Source: CBDFKU01 sp965248975 (GTDB lineage Bacteria > Chloroflexota > Dehalococcoidia > Lucifugimonadales > JAGWBF01). From it: 64,000 nt of DNA. Location: assembly GCA_965248975.1 (NCBI GenBank), contig CBDFKU010000017.1, positions 124,001 through 188,000 on the forward strand. Direction: 5' to 3'. The translations under genes and the position numbers were made by a program. Shown piece by piece: positions 7,749 to 19,062 of this stretch (position 1 is its first letter; each line of letters starts with the position of its first letter). The notes under the pieces were generated by a model. That model was given only the letters and a program-made list of their open reading frames with translations, was not told the DNA's origin and ran no database searches.

Positions 7749-9063
7749 TTCGAGAGGCTATCGTGTAACGGCTATTCTCTTCGTGGTGGCGGTCCTCTCT
7801 GCCGTTGCATGTAACGGCGCCAGGCCGGCCTCCACTCCCGCATCCCAAGATGACGCCACCTCCACGCCGACGACGACCGGACAACTTTCCACTGTCCTGG
7901 GACCGACGTCGACTCCCGAAACCTCCGTAGCCTTCTCACCAACCCGGGTTCCGACCACCCCTACCCCTACCTTCACCGCACCCGACCCCACACCTGACCG
8001 ACCCACTGCCACACTGGACACCGCTACACCCAGCCCACAGCCCACTGCCACAGACGATCCGTCACCATCTCCTCCCATCGATCCTCAACCCACTCCCATA
8101 GTCATTGTCCAGATGCCGGATATCGCCGGAGTGGTGGAGGCGGTGCGGCCCGCGGTGGTTTCGGTCGTGGCCGAGGTGGAGGTGAGGGACATCTTCGGGC
8201 GCGTTTCCCGGCAGCCTCAGAACGGGTCGGGGGTCATCTTTGATCCGAGGGGTTATCTTCTGACCAATAATCATGTCGTTGAGGGGGCAGAAGCCGTAAC
8301 CGTCACCCTGGACGACGGCCGGCAGATCGAGGCGGAGGTCGTGGGGACCGATGGTCTGACCGACCTGGCGGTCCTGAAGATAGCGGGCGAGGGATTCGCC
8401 GCTGTGCCCCTAGCGGACCCGTCGGCGGTCCGGGTGGGGGACCTGGTGATCGCCATTGGCAACGCCCTGGCTCTCCCCGGCGGCCCGACGGTGACCTTTG
8501 GTGTGGTGAGCGCCCTGGACAGGGCCTTTGCCGTAGGGGCGGACCTGCAGCTTTACGGGCTGATCCAAACCGACGCTTCCATCAACCCCGGCAATAGCGG
8601 TGGCCCCCTTCTGAACCTGGACGGAGAGGTGGTAGGTATAAACACCGCTGTGGCCCGGGGTGACTTCTCGGGCCGGCAGGTCGAGGGGATCGGATTCGCG
8701 GTGTCTATGGATACGGTGATCCCGGTGGCCCGGCAGCTCATGGAGCAGGGGAGGGTGCAGTGGCCCTGGCTGGGGTTGTGGCTGGCCGACCTGGACGCCC
8801 CGACGGCTGCCGAGCTGGGAGTGCCGGCCCGCTCCGGAGTGGTGGTGTCCCAGATCGTCAGGGACGGCCCGGCCTGGAAGGGCGGCATGCGCGGTGGGGA
8901 CGTGATCCTTTCCTTCGGCGGAGAGAAGGTGTCCTCGGTGAGGGAGCTCATCGTAATCCTGCGGCTCCGGCACCGGGTCGGCGAAAAGGTACCGGTGACC
9001 GTCTTTCGCGACGACGAGGAGTTGGCCTTGGAGATCGAGCTGGGGGAAAGGCCCAGCCCGTAG
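7735..9063 (+). CDS. HtrA/DegP-like serine protease with PDZ domain, predicted lipoprotein
   Basis: 442 residues. N-terminal signal ending in lipobox 'LSAVAC' (Cys about residue 24) predicts membrane anchoring. Residues about 25-110 are a Thr/Pro/Ser-rich linker. The trypsin-like domain has the catalytic triad His ('NNHVVEG'), Asp ('LTDLAVLK') and Ser ('NPGNSGGPLL'); one PDZ domain follows ('VVSQIVRDGPAWKGGMRGGD'). It should degrade or refold damaged envelope proteins. Start is GTG 7735 or the ATG two codons later. Third gene of the rph cluster. Confidence 0.92.
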   Translation: MRMIDSRGYRVTAILFVVAVLSAVACNGARPASTPASQDDATSTPTTTGQLSTVLGPTSTPETSVAFSPTRVPTTPTPTFTAPDPTPDRPTATLDTATPSPQPTATDDPSPSPPIDPQPTPIVIVQMPDIAGVVEAVRPAVVSVVAEVEVRDIFGRVSRQPQNGSGVIFDPRGYLLTNNHVVEGAEAVTVTLDDGRQIEAEVVGTDGLTDLAVLKIAGEGFAAVPLADPSAVRVGDLVIAIGNALALPGGPTVTFGVVSALDRAFAVGADLQLYGLIQTDASINPGNSGGPLLNLDGEVVGINTAVARGDFSGRQVEGIGFAVSMDTVIPVARQLMEQGRVQWPWLGLWLADLDAPTAAELGVPARSGVVVSQIVRDGPAWKGGMRGGDVILSFGGEKVSSVRELIVILRLRHRVGEKVPVTVFRDDEELALEIELGERPSP

Positions 9064-9073
9064 TTTTCAAGGC

Positions 9074-12301
<3,228 letters not shown>

Positions 12302-12316
12302 CTCGAAGGAGTTACT

Positions 12317-12382
12317 GCCACGGAGACGCCGAGGCAGTGAGGATTCTCTAACGTTTTCTCCATGACTCAGTGCCTCTGTGGC
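12317..12382. repeat. Imperfect inverted repeat between ileS and tlyA
   Basis: Left arm 12317-12341 and right arm 12366-12382 share complementary GCCACGGAG / CTCTGTGGC and GGCAGTGAG / CTCAGTGCC blocks. It fills most of the 124-bp gap between tlyA stop and ileS start. No T-run follows, so it is not a clear terminator; it resembles a dispersed repeat. Confidence 0.45.
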
Positions 12383-12425
12383 TGTAATAGCTTACCAAAC
12401 ATGTACGTGAAGGTTCCACACTGCT

Positions 12426-13175
12426 CTACTTCTGCAGCAGCAGGAAGAACTCCCGGTTTCCGGCGTCTCCCAGGATAGGAGACGGGACCAGGCCGCGTAG
12501 CCGGAAACCGGCCTCCACGGCCCACAGGATGACCTTGCCCAGTACGCCGGCGTGCACCCCGGGGTCCTTGATGACACCACCCCTGCCTACCTCGCCTCGC
12601 GCCGCCTCGAACTGGGGCTTCACCAGCACGATGACGTAGCCTCCGTCCCTAACATGGTCCGCCACCGATGGGATCACCTTGATGGCGGATATGAAGGAAA
12701 CGTCCATCGTCGCCAGGCCGACCGGCTCGCTTTCCGTGCCCGGTGGCAACGCAAACTCGTAGCGGGCGTTGACCCGCTCCATCACCGCGACCCTGGAGTC
12801 CTGGCGGAGACGGTAGGCCAGCTGGGCGTGGCCCACGTCCAAGGCGACCACCTTTCTCGCGCCCCTTTGCAGCAGGCAGTCGGTGAAGCCTCCCGTGGAT
12901 GCCCCTATGTCCAGGGCGACCCATCCGGAGACGTCCAGCCCGAAACAGTCCAGGGCGTGGGCCAGCTTGACGCCGCCCCTGCCGACGTATGGAAGCCCCT
13001 CCCTTACCTCCAGGGGCGTGTCCACCGGCGTGGGGGTGCCGGGCTTGATGACCTTCCCGGCGGGGGTGTACACCACGCCTTCCATGATCAGGGCCTGGGC
13101 CCTCTCCCGGCTCTCTGCCAGGCCCCTCTCCACCAGGAGGATGTCCGCCCGCCGTTTGGCGGTCCTTCCGCTCAT
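12426..13175 (-). CDS. tlyA: TlyA family rRNA (cytidine-2'-O)-methyltransferase
   Basis: I choose ATG 13175 (M-S-G-R-T-A-K-R-R), giving 249 residues; the longer frame adds non-family residues. N-terminal S4 RNA-binding domain ('RADILLVERGLAESRERAQA') followed by an FtsJ-like SAM methyltransferase with motif I 'ALDIGASTGGFTDCLLQRGA' and the family 'VALDVGHAQLAYRLR'. TlyA proteins methylate rRNA at the ribosomal subunit interface and are often mislabelled hemolysins. It starts 19 bp from the divergent rpmH promoter, so the two transcripts share a control region. Confidence 0.9.
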   Translation of the reverse strand: MSGRTAKRRADILLVERGLAESRERAQALIMEGVVYTPAGKVIKPGTPTPVDTPLEVREGLPYVGRGGVKLAHALDCFGLDVSGWVALDIGASTGGFTDCLLQRGARKVVALDVGHAQLAYRLRQDSRVAVMERVNARYEFALPPGTESEPVGLATMDVSFISAIKVIPSVADHVRDGGYVIVLVKPQFEAARGEVGRGGVIKDPGVHAGVLGKVILWAVEAGFRLRGLVPSPILGDAGNREFFLLLQK

Positions 13176-13193
13176 GATCCGGGGCTCTGCAAA

Positions 13194-13223
13194 TTGACAC
13201 TCATCTTGACCATGAATTATAAT
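13194..13223 (+). promoter_or_regulatory. Consensus sigma-70 promoter of the rpmH operon
   Basis: TTGACA at 13194-13199 and TATAAT at 13218-13223, both perfect consensus, with an 18-bp spacer. Predicted start of transcription is near 13230, leaving a leader of about 31 bases before rpmH. The strength suits a ribosomal protein gene. Confidence 0.8.
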
Positions 13224-13260
13224 CCATTTGCAAACCCGTATCATGTCGTAGGACTTCCTC

Positions 13261-13398
13261 TTGCCTAAACGTACCTATCAACCCAAGAAGCGCCACCGCC
13301 AGCGGGTTCATGGCTTCCGTGCTCGCATCAGCACTCCGGGAGGCAGGAACGTGCTGAGACGTCGCCGATTCAAAGGCCGCCATAGGCTGGCAGTGTAG
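13261..13398 (+). CDS. rpmH: 50S ribosomal protein L34
   Basis: 45 residues starting TTG at 13261, with AGGA seven bases upstream. The translation begins (M)PKRTYQPKKRHRQRVHG and continues with the L34 signature 'FRARISTPGGRNVLRRRR', ending KGRHRLAV. Small, highly basic protein of the large ribosomal subunit. It precedes rnpA by 16 bp, the arrangement conserved across bacteria. The minus-strand frame over this region is a shadow. Confidence 0.95.
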   Translation: MPKRTYQPKKRHRQRVHGFRARISTPGGRNVLRRRRFKGRHRLAV

Positions 13399-13414
13399 CG
13401 TGCGTCCGACCTAA

Positions 13415-14086
13415 ATGCAGAGAGCGTATCGCCTCACCGGCAACAAACGCTTCTCAGCGATCCACCAGGGTAGTCGAGGATGGGCCAACCGGCTTCTGGT
13501 GCTCAAGTGCATTCCCAACGACCTGGACCGGAACCGCTTCGGGTTTCTCGTGGGCAAGAGGGTCGGGGGTGCCGTCGCCAGGAACAGGGTCAGGCGCCGG
13601 CTGAGGGAAGCCATCCGCCTTACTCCGGTGAAAGCCGGCTGGGACATCATCTTCATTGCGCGAAGGGACGCCGCCTCCGCCGACTACCACCAGCTCAAAC
13701 TGGCAGCCGAGGACCTGATGAGGCGGGCGCGGCTCTTGGGCGACCCGGTTGCTGTGCCATTCCTCTCCGAGACACCTACGCATATCGGCGTGGGGACCCC
13801 GGCTCTGGAAGGACATCTGGTCCAGGCGAGCCGAAGAATGGCTCACCACCAACTGCGTGGCGCCGGGCACCGGAGAGTACGGGGGTTGATGCTCGGTTGC
13901 ATCTCGGTCTACCAGAGGGGAATCTCGCCCCACCTTCCCTCGGAGTGTCGCTACCAACCAACCTGCTCCCAATATTCCCGCGAGGCCATCGAAGGCCATG
14001 GCGTACTGCACGGAGGCTGGCTTACCCTGAAGCGCCTCGCCCGGTGCCATCCCCTGGGAGGGAGAGGCTACGACCCTGTACCATAG
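13415..14086 (+). CDS. rnpA: RnpA-YidD fusion: RNase P protein component with membrane insertion efficiency factor
   Basis: One uninterrupted 223-codon frame. Residues 1-110 are RnpA, the RNase P protein that helps the RNA subunit mature tRNA 5' ends ('RFSAIHQGSRGWANRLLVL', RNR signature 'VGKRVGGAVARNRVRRRLRE', 'GWDIIFIARRDAA'). Residues about 153-223 are a complete YidD ('ISVYQRGISPHLPSECRYQP', 'CSQYSREAIEGHGVLHGGWL', 'RCHPLGGRGYDPVP'), which assists YidC-dependent membrane insertion. The linker (111-152) has no known domain. Normally these are adjacent separate genes. An internal start (TTG/ATG near 13885-13888, after a G-rich run) could also give free YidD. A lost stop by an indel is possible, but neither other plus frame shows the missing RnpA end. 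Confidence 0.85.
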   Translation: MQRAYRLTGNKRFSAIHQGSRGWANRLLVLKCIPNDLDRNRFGFLVGKRVGGAVARNRVRRRLREAIRLTPVKAGWDIIFIARRDAASADYHQLKLAAEDLMRRARLLGDPVAVPFLSETPTHIGVGTPALEGHLVQASRRMAHHQLRGAGHRRVRGLMLGCISVYQRGISPHLPSECRYQPTCSQYSREAIEGHGVLHGGWLTLKRLARCHPLGGRGYDPVP

Positions 14087-14126
14087 ACATTCATCCCGCC
14101 TGTCCGGTTGGGTCCCAGCGCAGCTA

Positions 14127-15413
14127 TTGTACCTGACCTGCAGGTTAAAGGACGCCCTCACTCGAAGAAGAGTGCCCTTTTGTGATCAAGAGACCGATGT
14201 CTTAACACCTCATGGCTGCACCGGAGAGCTCTCTCCAGGGAAAAGACCGGCCCAACGACCTGGAGGCCGTTTCGCCAAGGCCGCCCTTCTGTTGCTTCCA
14301 ATGCTCGGGGTCGTGCTGCTGGCGGCGGGCTGCCTGGGGGGAGGAGGCCTCATTCGGTGGAGCAAGGGATGGTCGCCCACCGTCGCTGAGGGCGGGATCG
14401 TCTACGTGGGGACCCGGGATGGCGGTGTGCTGGCGCTGGAGGCCAACAGGCGGCGCGCCGACGTTCTGTGGCGGTACACCGCTTCCAGTGAAGTAGCCGA
14501 GGGGGTTTTCGGTGTCCCCGCCATTGGGCCGGACCACATATACGTTGGTATCAGGGGAGACAGCGATGGGGAACTGGGGGAGGTCCATGCCGTCAGAAAG
14601 GAGGATGACGAGGACCTGAGACGGGAGTGGGTCAAGCCCACCCAGGAAGGTGGCGGCATAGTGGGAGGGGTGGCCCTGGCCGAGGACGAGGGCCTCGTCC
14701 TCGTGGGCTCCGACGACGGCAACCTGTACGCCTTCAGCGTAGGGTCGGGCGACCGCGAGTGGAGGTTCGCCACCGATGACCGCATCTGGTCCACGCCTAC
14801 CGTCCAGGATGGGGTGGTATACTTCGGTTCCATGGACCGCCACGTATACGCAGTGCGGCTGGACCCCGAGCTGGGCCAATCGGAGCGCCTCAAGTGGAAG
14901 TACAAGACGGGTGGGGCCGTTTCTGCCAGACCCCTTATCCTGGATAACATGGTCATAGTGGGCTCCTTTGACAAGAAGCTGTACGCCCTGGACATAGAAG
15001 ATGGGCGGCCGTTGTGGACCTTCAAGGGAGCAGACTGGTTCTGGGCAGGAGCCGTATCCGACGGCCAGCGCATCATCGCGGCTGCCATGGACGGCAGAGT
15101 CTATGCCCTTGACATGGATGGGGACCCCATCTGGACCGGGCCCTTCGTTGCCGAATCGCCGGTGCTTTCCACGCCGGCCATAGTTGGCGATGTGATCGTC
15201 GTGGGCACCGACGAAGGTAAGCTTCACCTCCTCGACATCGAAACCGGAGAGAAGCTGGAAGTTTCCAAGGACCTGGGGAGTAGAGTGAAGGCCCCTATCA
15301 CCACTGAAGGATCACTCGCCTTCGTGGGGATCGAAAATGACGCCGTGGTCGGGGTGGATGTGGAGCAGTGGACCGAAGTCTGGCGAGTATCCACAAAGAA
15401 ACCGAAACAGTAG
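14127..15413 (+). CDS. PQQ-type beta-propeller repeat lipoprotein (BamB-like)
   Basis: Up to 428 residues; the real start is uncertain (TTG 14127 is the first; later GTG/TTG codons are possible). A hydrophobic stretch ends in lipobox 'VLLAAGC', so the mature protein is a lipoprotein. The rest is about seven blades with PQQ-like signatures: 'GIVYVGTRDGGVLALEA', 'GLVLVGSDDGNLYAFSV', 'GVVYFGSMDRHVYAVRL', 'NMVIVGSFDKKLYALDI', 'RIIAAAMDGRVYALDMDG'. BamB proteins of diderms help outer membrane assembly; in a probable monoderm the role is unknown. Its place between yidD and yidC suggests a link to membrane protein insertion. Confidence 0.82.
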   Translation: MYLTCRLKDALTRRRVPFCDQETDVLTPHGCTGELSPGKRPAQRPGGRFAKAALLLLPMLGVVLLAAGCLGGGGLIRWSKGWSPTVAEGGIVYVGTRDGGVLALEANRRRADVLWRYTASSEVAEGVFGVPAIGPDHIYVGIRGDSDGELGEVHAVRKEDDEDLRREWVKPTQEGGGIVGGVALAEDEGLVLVGSDDGNLYAFSVGSGDREWRFATDDRIWSTPTVQDGVVYFGSMDRHVYAVRLDPELGQSERLKWKYKTGGAVSARPLILDNMVIVGSFDKKLYALDIEDGRPLWTFKGADWFWAGAVSDGQRIIAAAMDGRVYALDMDGDPIWTGPFVAESPVLSTPAIVGDVIVVGTDEGKLHLLDIETGEKLEVSKDLGSRVKAPITTEGSLAFVGIENDAVVGVDVEQWTEVWRVSTKKPKQ

Positions 15414-15420
15414 GGTAGCG

Positions 15421-16326
15421 TTGGACTTCATCTTCGATAACATACTGATCAATCCAATGCTGAACGCCTTGACGGTGTTGTACGCTATCCTGTTCAGCAA
15501 CTTCGGCCTGTCCATCATATTCTTCACCATAATAGTGAGGATGGCGACCCTGCCCCTTCAGCTAAAGCAAACCCGTCAGATGAAGGCTATGCAGGCCCTG
15601 CAGCCCCGTATGAAGGAGATCCAGGACAAGTTCTCCAAGGACCCCCAGAAGAGGTCCCAGGAGACGATGAAACTTTACAGGCAGGAGGGGGTGAACCCCC
15701 TGGGATGCCTGGGCCCGATGGTTATCCAGCTCCCCATATGGATCGGCCTCTACCAGGCCATCATCAAGAGCCTTGGCACCCATCCCGACGGCCTGATCGG
15801 CCTGTCCCAGCGGCTGTACTCCTTCAATCCCTTCGGCGACAGCACAGTGCCCCTGAACAGCGACTTCCTCTGGCTGGACCTGGCCAATCCCGACCCTTCG
15901 CCGATAATAGTCCCTGTGCTGGTGGGGGCCACCACGTGGCTCCAGACCAAGATGACGATGATGCCGTCGGCTGACCCCAGGCAGGCCTCCACCAACAAAA
16001 TGATGCAGATGATGATGCCACTGATGCTGGCCCTCTTCTCATTCACCTTCCCCAGCGGGCTGGCCCTGTACTGGATCGTCTCCAACCTGATAGGCGTTGC
16101 CATCCAGTACTTCGTCATCGGCAGTTGGGCCCCCCTCTTTGCGAAAGCCGCTCCTGCACCCGAGCCCGCGCCGCAGCCGGTCAAGGAGCCAGAACCAAAG
16201 GAGATAGAGAGCGATGGAAGAGAGAGTAATGTCCGGAAAGACCGTCGAAGAGGCAATCGAAGTGGCCCTGAAAGAGCTAGACGCAAATCGGGGAGAAGTA
16301 GAGGTAGAAATATTAAGCCAAGGTAA
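15421..16326 (+). CDS. yidC: YidC/Oxa1 family membrane protein insertase
   Basis: Start set at TTG 15421 (L-D-F-I-F-D-N), giving 301 residues; the longer frame runs into the lipoprotein gene. Inserts membrane proteins, alone or with Sec. About five membrane segments: residues 10-30 and 33-50, then after the cytoplasmic helical loop 'QLKQTRQMKAMQALQPRMKE', 'LGCLGPMVIQLPIWIGLYQA', and the final pair 'MQMMMPLMLALFSFTFPSGL' and 'LYWIVSNLIGVAIQYFVIG'. The tail (from about 265) is Pro/Glu-rich then strongly basic, able to bind ribosomes; its last 113 bp overlap jag. Confidence 0.92.
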   Translation: MDFIFDNILINPMLNALTVLYAILFSNFGLSIIFFTIIVRMATLPLQLKQTRQMKAMQALQPRMKEIQDKFSKDPQKRSQETMKLYRQEGVNPLGCLGPMVIQLPIWIGLYQAIIKSLGTHPDGLIGLSQRLYSFNPFGDSTVPLNSDFLWLDLANPDPSPIIVPVLVGATTWLQTKMTMMPSADPRQASTNKMMQMMMPLMLALFSFTFPSGLALYWIVSNLIGVAIQYFVIGSWAPLFAKAAPAPEPAPQPVKEPEPKEIESDGRESNVRKDRRRGNRSGPERARRKSGRSRGRNIKPR

Positions 16327-16858
16327 GCCCGGCTTCCTTGGCATCGGGTCGGAGCCCGCCCGCGTTCGGGTCAAAAAGTTCCCGTCGGCCAATAACGCCG
16401 CTTCCCTCGCGATGGAAGTCGTAACACGGATCCTGTCCACCGCAGGGGTTCAGACCATGGCCACCCTTCGCAGCGCCCACAGCCCCGACAGCGGAGGCCC
16501 CGTCATCGACATCGCGGGGGAGGACTCGGGCCTGCTCATCGGCCGCAGGGGTGAGACCCTCAGGGCGCTTCAGTTCCTGGTCAACCTGGCAGTCAGGAAC
16601 CGCCTGAATGGCGAGGACGTCAGGGTGATCCTGGACGTCGAGCGCTATCGAGAGCGGCGACACAACTCCCTCCACGAGATGGCTCTCCGGGTGGCGGATA
16701 GGGTCGCTAGTAGCGGCAGGGCCATCTCCCTCGAACCCATGCCGGCCGCCGAACGCAGGGTCATCCACATGGCCCTGGCCGACCACCCCAGGGTGAGCAC
16801 AGAGAGCGCCGGGTTCGGCGAAAGCCGGCAGGTCACCGTCGCCCCCAAGAAGGACTGA
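16214..16858 (+). CDS. jag: Jag/KhpB RNA-binding protein (KH and R3H domains)
   Basis: 214 residues. Jag_N domain at 1-50 ('SGKTVEEAIEVALKELD', 'GKPGFLGIG'), KH domain with GxxG as 'LLIGRRGETLRALQFLVNLA', and R3H domain with 'ERRHNSLHEMALRVADRVA' and 'PMPAAERRVIHMALAD'. KhpB proteins bind RNA and influence cell division and envelope synthesis. It overlaps the 3' end of yidC by 113 bp in another frame; AAAGGAG lies ten bases before ATG 16214, and a second ATG at 16229 is an alternative. Confidence 0.92.
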   Translation: MEERVMSGKTVEEAIEVALKELDANRGEVEVEILSQGKPGFLGIGSEPARVRVKKFPSANNAASLAMEVVTRILSTAGVQTMATLRSAHSPDSGGPVIDIAGEDSGLLIGRRGETLRALQFLVNLAVRNRLNGEDVRVILDVERYRERRHNSLHEMALRVADRVASSGRAISLEPMPAAERRVIHMALADHPRVSTESAGFGESRQVTVAPKKD

Positions 16859-16939
16859 CGGACAGCAGGGAAACCGGGGACCGATGCTGTGGTGGGTTCA
16901 CCGTTGCGCCGACACCACCGCCACAAGTGCCTCCTGTTT

Positions 16940-17054
16940 CCCTCACCCCCGACCCCTCTCCCATAGGGAGAGGGGTGAAAACCCTTAATCATCTTCTCCC
17001 GGTGGTGGGCGCATCAGAATCCCCTCTCCCTCTGGGAGAGGTTAGGGTGAGGGC
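16940..17054. repeat. Pair of inverted type A palindromic repeats upstream of btpA
   Basis: Two hairpins: ACCCCTCTCCC-ATA-GGGAGAGGGGT (16952-16976; arms here are 11 bp) and CCTCTCCC-TCT-GGGAGAGG (17023-17041). The first is preceded by CCCTCACCCCC, the second followed by TTAGGGTGAGGG, so the whole forms one large inverted repeat. The right end merges with the btpA start, providing its ribosome-binding site. Confidence 0.75.
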
Positions 17055-17854
17055 GTGAACCTCCTCTTCGGCGTTCGTAAGCCGCTTATCGGCGTGGTGC
17101 ACCTGCTCCCGCTACCCGGCTCGCCCGGATGGAAGGGCGATATGGCGGCCGTGCTGGCCCGCGCCCGACAGGACGCGGCGGCGCTGGCCGAAGGGGGAGC
17201 GGACGCCGTTATCGTAGAGAATTTCGGAGATGCGCCCTTCTCCGCCGAACCCGTGGGGCCTCTCACCGTCGCAGCCATGACGCTGGCGGTCCAGGCGGTG
17301 AGTGGGACAGCGGATCTGCCAATGGGGATCAACGTGCTGCGTAACGACCCCTATTCGGCCCTGGCCATCGCCGTCGCTACTGGAGCCGGCTTCGTGCGGG
17401 CCAACGTGCACTACGGGGTGATGGTTGCCGAGGAGGGACTTATTCAGGGCCGGGCCCATGACACGACGCGCCTCCGGCACTCCCTGGGTGTCGACGAGAG
17501 CGTGAAGATACTGGCTGACGTGCTGGTAAAGCATGCTTCCCCCTGAGCGAAGTGGATCTGGCGCAGGTCGCCCGAGAGACGGTCCACAGGGGGTTGGCCG
17601 ACGCCCTCATCGTAACCGGGCCCGCGACGGGAACCCCCGCCGATCCTGGAGACCTGGCGGCGGTGAAGGCCGCCGTCCCGGATGCGCCTGTGCTGGTGGG
17701 CAGCGGCCTGGATGAGCACAACGCCGATGCTTTTCTGCGGCTGGCGGACGGCGCCATCGTGGGCACCAGTCTGAAGGTGGATGGAAGGACCCGCAACCCT
17801 GTGGACAGGGAGAAGGTTGAACGGCTGGCCCGGAAGTTCAGAGCTTACCGCTAG
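17055..17854 (+). pseudogene. BtpA family protein, frameshifted
   Basis: BtpA/SgcQ family TIM-barrel protein (in cyanobacteria needed for photosystem I; elsewhere unknown). The first frame, from GTG 17055, carries 'LIGVVHLLPLPGSPGW', 'GADAVIVENFGDAPF', 'GINVLRNDPYSALAIA' and ends at TGA 17544-17546 just after 'LADVLVKHASP'. The next frame continues without loss: 'ARETVHRGLADALIVTGPAT', 'APVLVGSGLDEHNADAFL', 'DGAIVGTSLKVDGR'. Adding one C to the five-C run at 17539-17543 restores about 266 residues. Either a recent mutation or a base-calling error. Its 3' end overlaps the convergent gene by 4 bp. Confidence 0.85.
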
Positions 17855-19062
17855 CCAGGGTCGACCGTGTCGCCTGGGGAAGGGTCGGAGCGCAGCCCTT
17901 CCGCGGAAGGGCGCAGCTCTGTCGATGACAGGTCCTCGCGGAAACGGGACTCGGGGATGGCCTCGAAAAGGTCGGCGAATCCCTCGGGAATGGGGACATC
18001 CTCCAGCGGGTGAAATACACCGCCGTCGATCCGGCCTGCCACCAGGAACCGGCATCCTGCCGATCTTATCGTTTCCAGCGCCTCCAGCACGGCCTCTTCG
18101 TCTCCGCCGTAGTACTTCGGGTCCACCAGCCTGACCGCTGTGTCCCATCCTATGACAAATGTGCAGCCGGGAAACAGTCCCGCTTTCTGGTAAAACCGCG
18201 GGGCCCTGGTGAGAACTACGGTCCATCTATCTCGGAACTGGATCATTCGACGGCGTACCTCTTCCTTCTCCAGGGGTGGCTTGTCCACGTTGGCCACCGA
18301 CATCTCGAACACCAGCGGAGATCCCAGGATCTCCGACGCGATCTCCGCCAGACCCTCGTGTCCGCGGTGGAGGGGATCGTAGGACCCCGGTAGGACGGCT
18401 CCCTTAGTGGGTTGATCCACTGCCGTGGCGCCGTCGGAGTACACCGTTACCGTCCCGACGGCGCCCTCGGTCAGAAGTCCGAGCGGATCCGGGTGGGAAG
18501 TGCGGAGCATCTGCATCTCCTCGATCGGTTCTTCGGCCGCCCGGAGGCCCAGGGTCAGGTCCTCCCGTAAGCCGCAGGCCCGCGCCAGGGCATGGAGTAT
18601 CATGCGGCTGGCCACATCTTCCTCGCCGGCACGACCTCTGAACCCCTTGGCAAACACGAGCTCGTATGTGGTGACCCCTGCACCGTCCCAGACGGCGACG
18701 CAGCAGCGATGCTCGCCCTTTTTGGGGCGATCGGTGGCGATGGTCGCCGTGCAGGCCAGGCCGATTACCGACGAGCCGGCTTCGCGCAGGTTCAGCGCCC
18801 TGCGGTAGGCGGCCTTCGCCATGCTTCGGGCCGCCTCGGCGGAGACGTACTGGTCCGGTTCGTATCCAAGAAAGGCCTCCATGGCCGGCTGACTGTAGGG
18901 CACGACGGCCTCCAGCACCGTCCTGGAGGCACCGGGCACGGCCAGGAGCCAGGCAAGCGCCTCGCCGCCGGCCCCAGCGACGGCCACTACGGCCATTGTG
19001 GGGGAGTCGTGAACCGCCTGCACGACATGCTTCACGTCGGTGGGGAGGGCGGAGCCCATCAC
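17851..19062 (-). CDS. CinA-like amidase domain fused to NadD-like nucleotidyltransferase domain
   Basis: 403 residues with two parts. Residues about 5-165 resemble the CinA C-terminal (PncC-type nicotinamide-nucleotide amidohydrolase) domain: 'GGEALAWLLAVPGASRTVLE', 'VPYSQPAMEAFLGYEP', 'VSAEAARSMAKAAYRRA'. Residues about 220-385 are a HIGH-family nucleotidyltransferase: 'GAVLPGSYDPLHRGHEGLAE' and, near the end, 'SSTELR', matching the (I)SST-(x)-(I/L)R phosphate-binding motif of NadD-like enzymes. Inference: conversion of NMN to NaMN followed by adenylylation in NAD salvage. Similar unstudied fusions are known in plants. Its ATG overlaps the flavin reductase stop by 4 bp. Confidence 0.75.
   Translation of the reverse strand: MMGSALPTDVKHVVQAVHDSPTMAVVAVAGAGGEALAWLLAVPGASRTVLEAVVPYSQPAMEAFLGYEPDQYVSAEAARSMAKAAYRRALNLREAGSSVIGLACTATIATDRPKKGEHRCCVAVWDGAGVTTYELVFAKGFRGRAGEEDVASRMILHALARACGLREDLTLGLRAAEEPIEEMQMLRTSHPDPLGLLTEGAVGTVTVYSDGATAVDQPTKGAVLPGSYDPLHRGHEGLAEIASEILGSPLVFEMSVANVDKPPLEKEEVRRRMIQFRDRWTVVLTRAPRFYQKAGLFPGCTFVIGWDTAVRLVDPKYYGGDEEAVLEALETIRSAGCRFLVAGRIDGGVFHPLEDVPIPEGFADLFEAIPESRFREDLSSTELRPSAEGLRSDPSPGDTVDPG

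Noticed and set aside
13176..13260. Replication origin next to rpmH
   Set aside because: No DnaA boxes or AT-rich unwinding region and no dnaA or dnaN nearby.
13201..13383. Minus-strand 60-codon frame over rpmH
   Set aside because: The plus-strand L34 gene explains the sequence.
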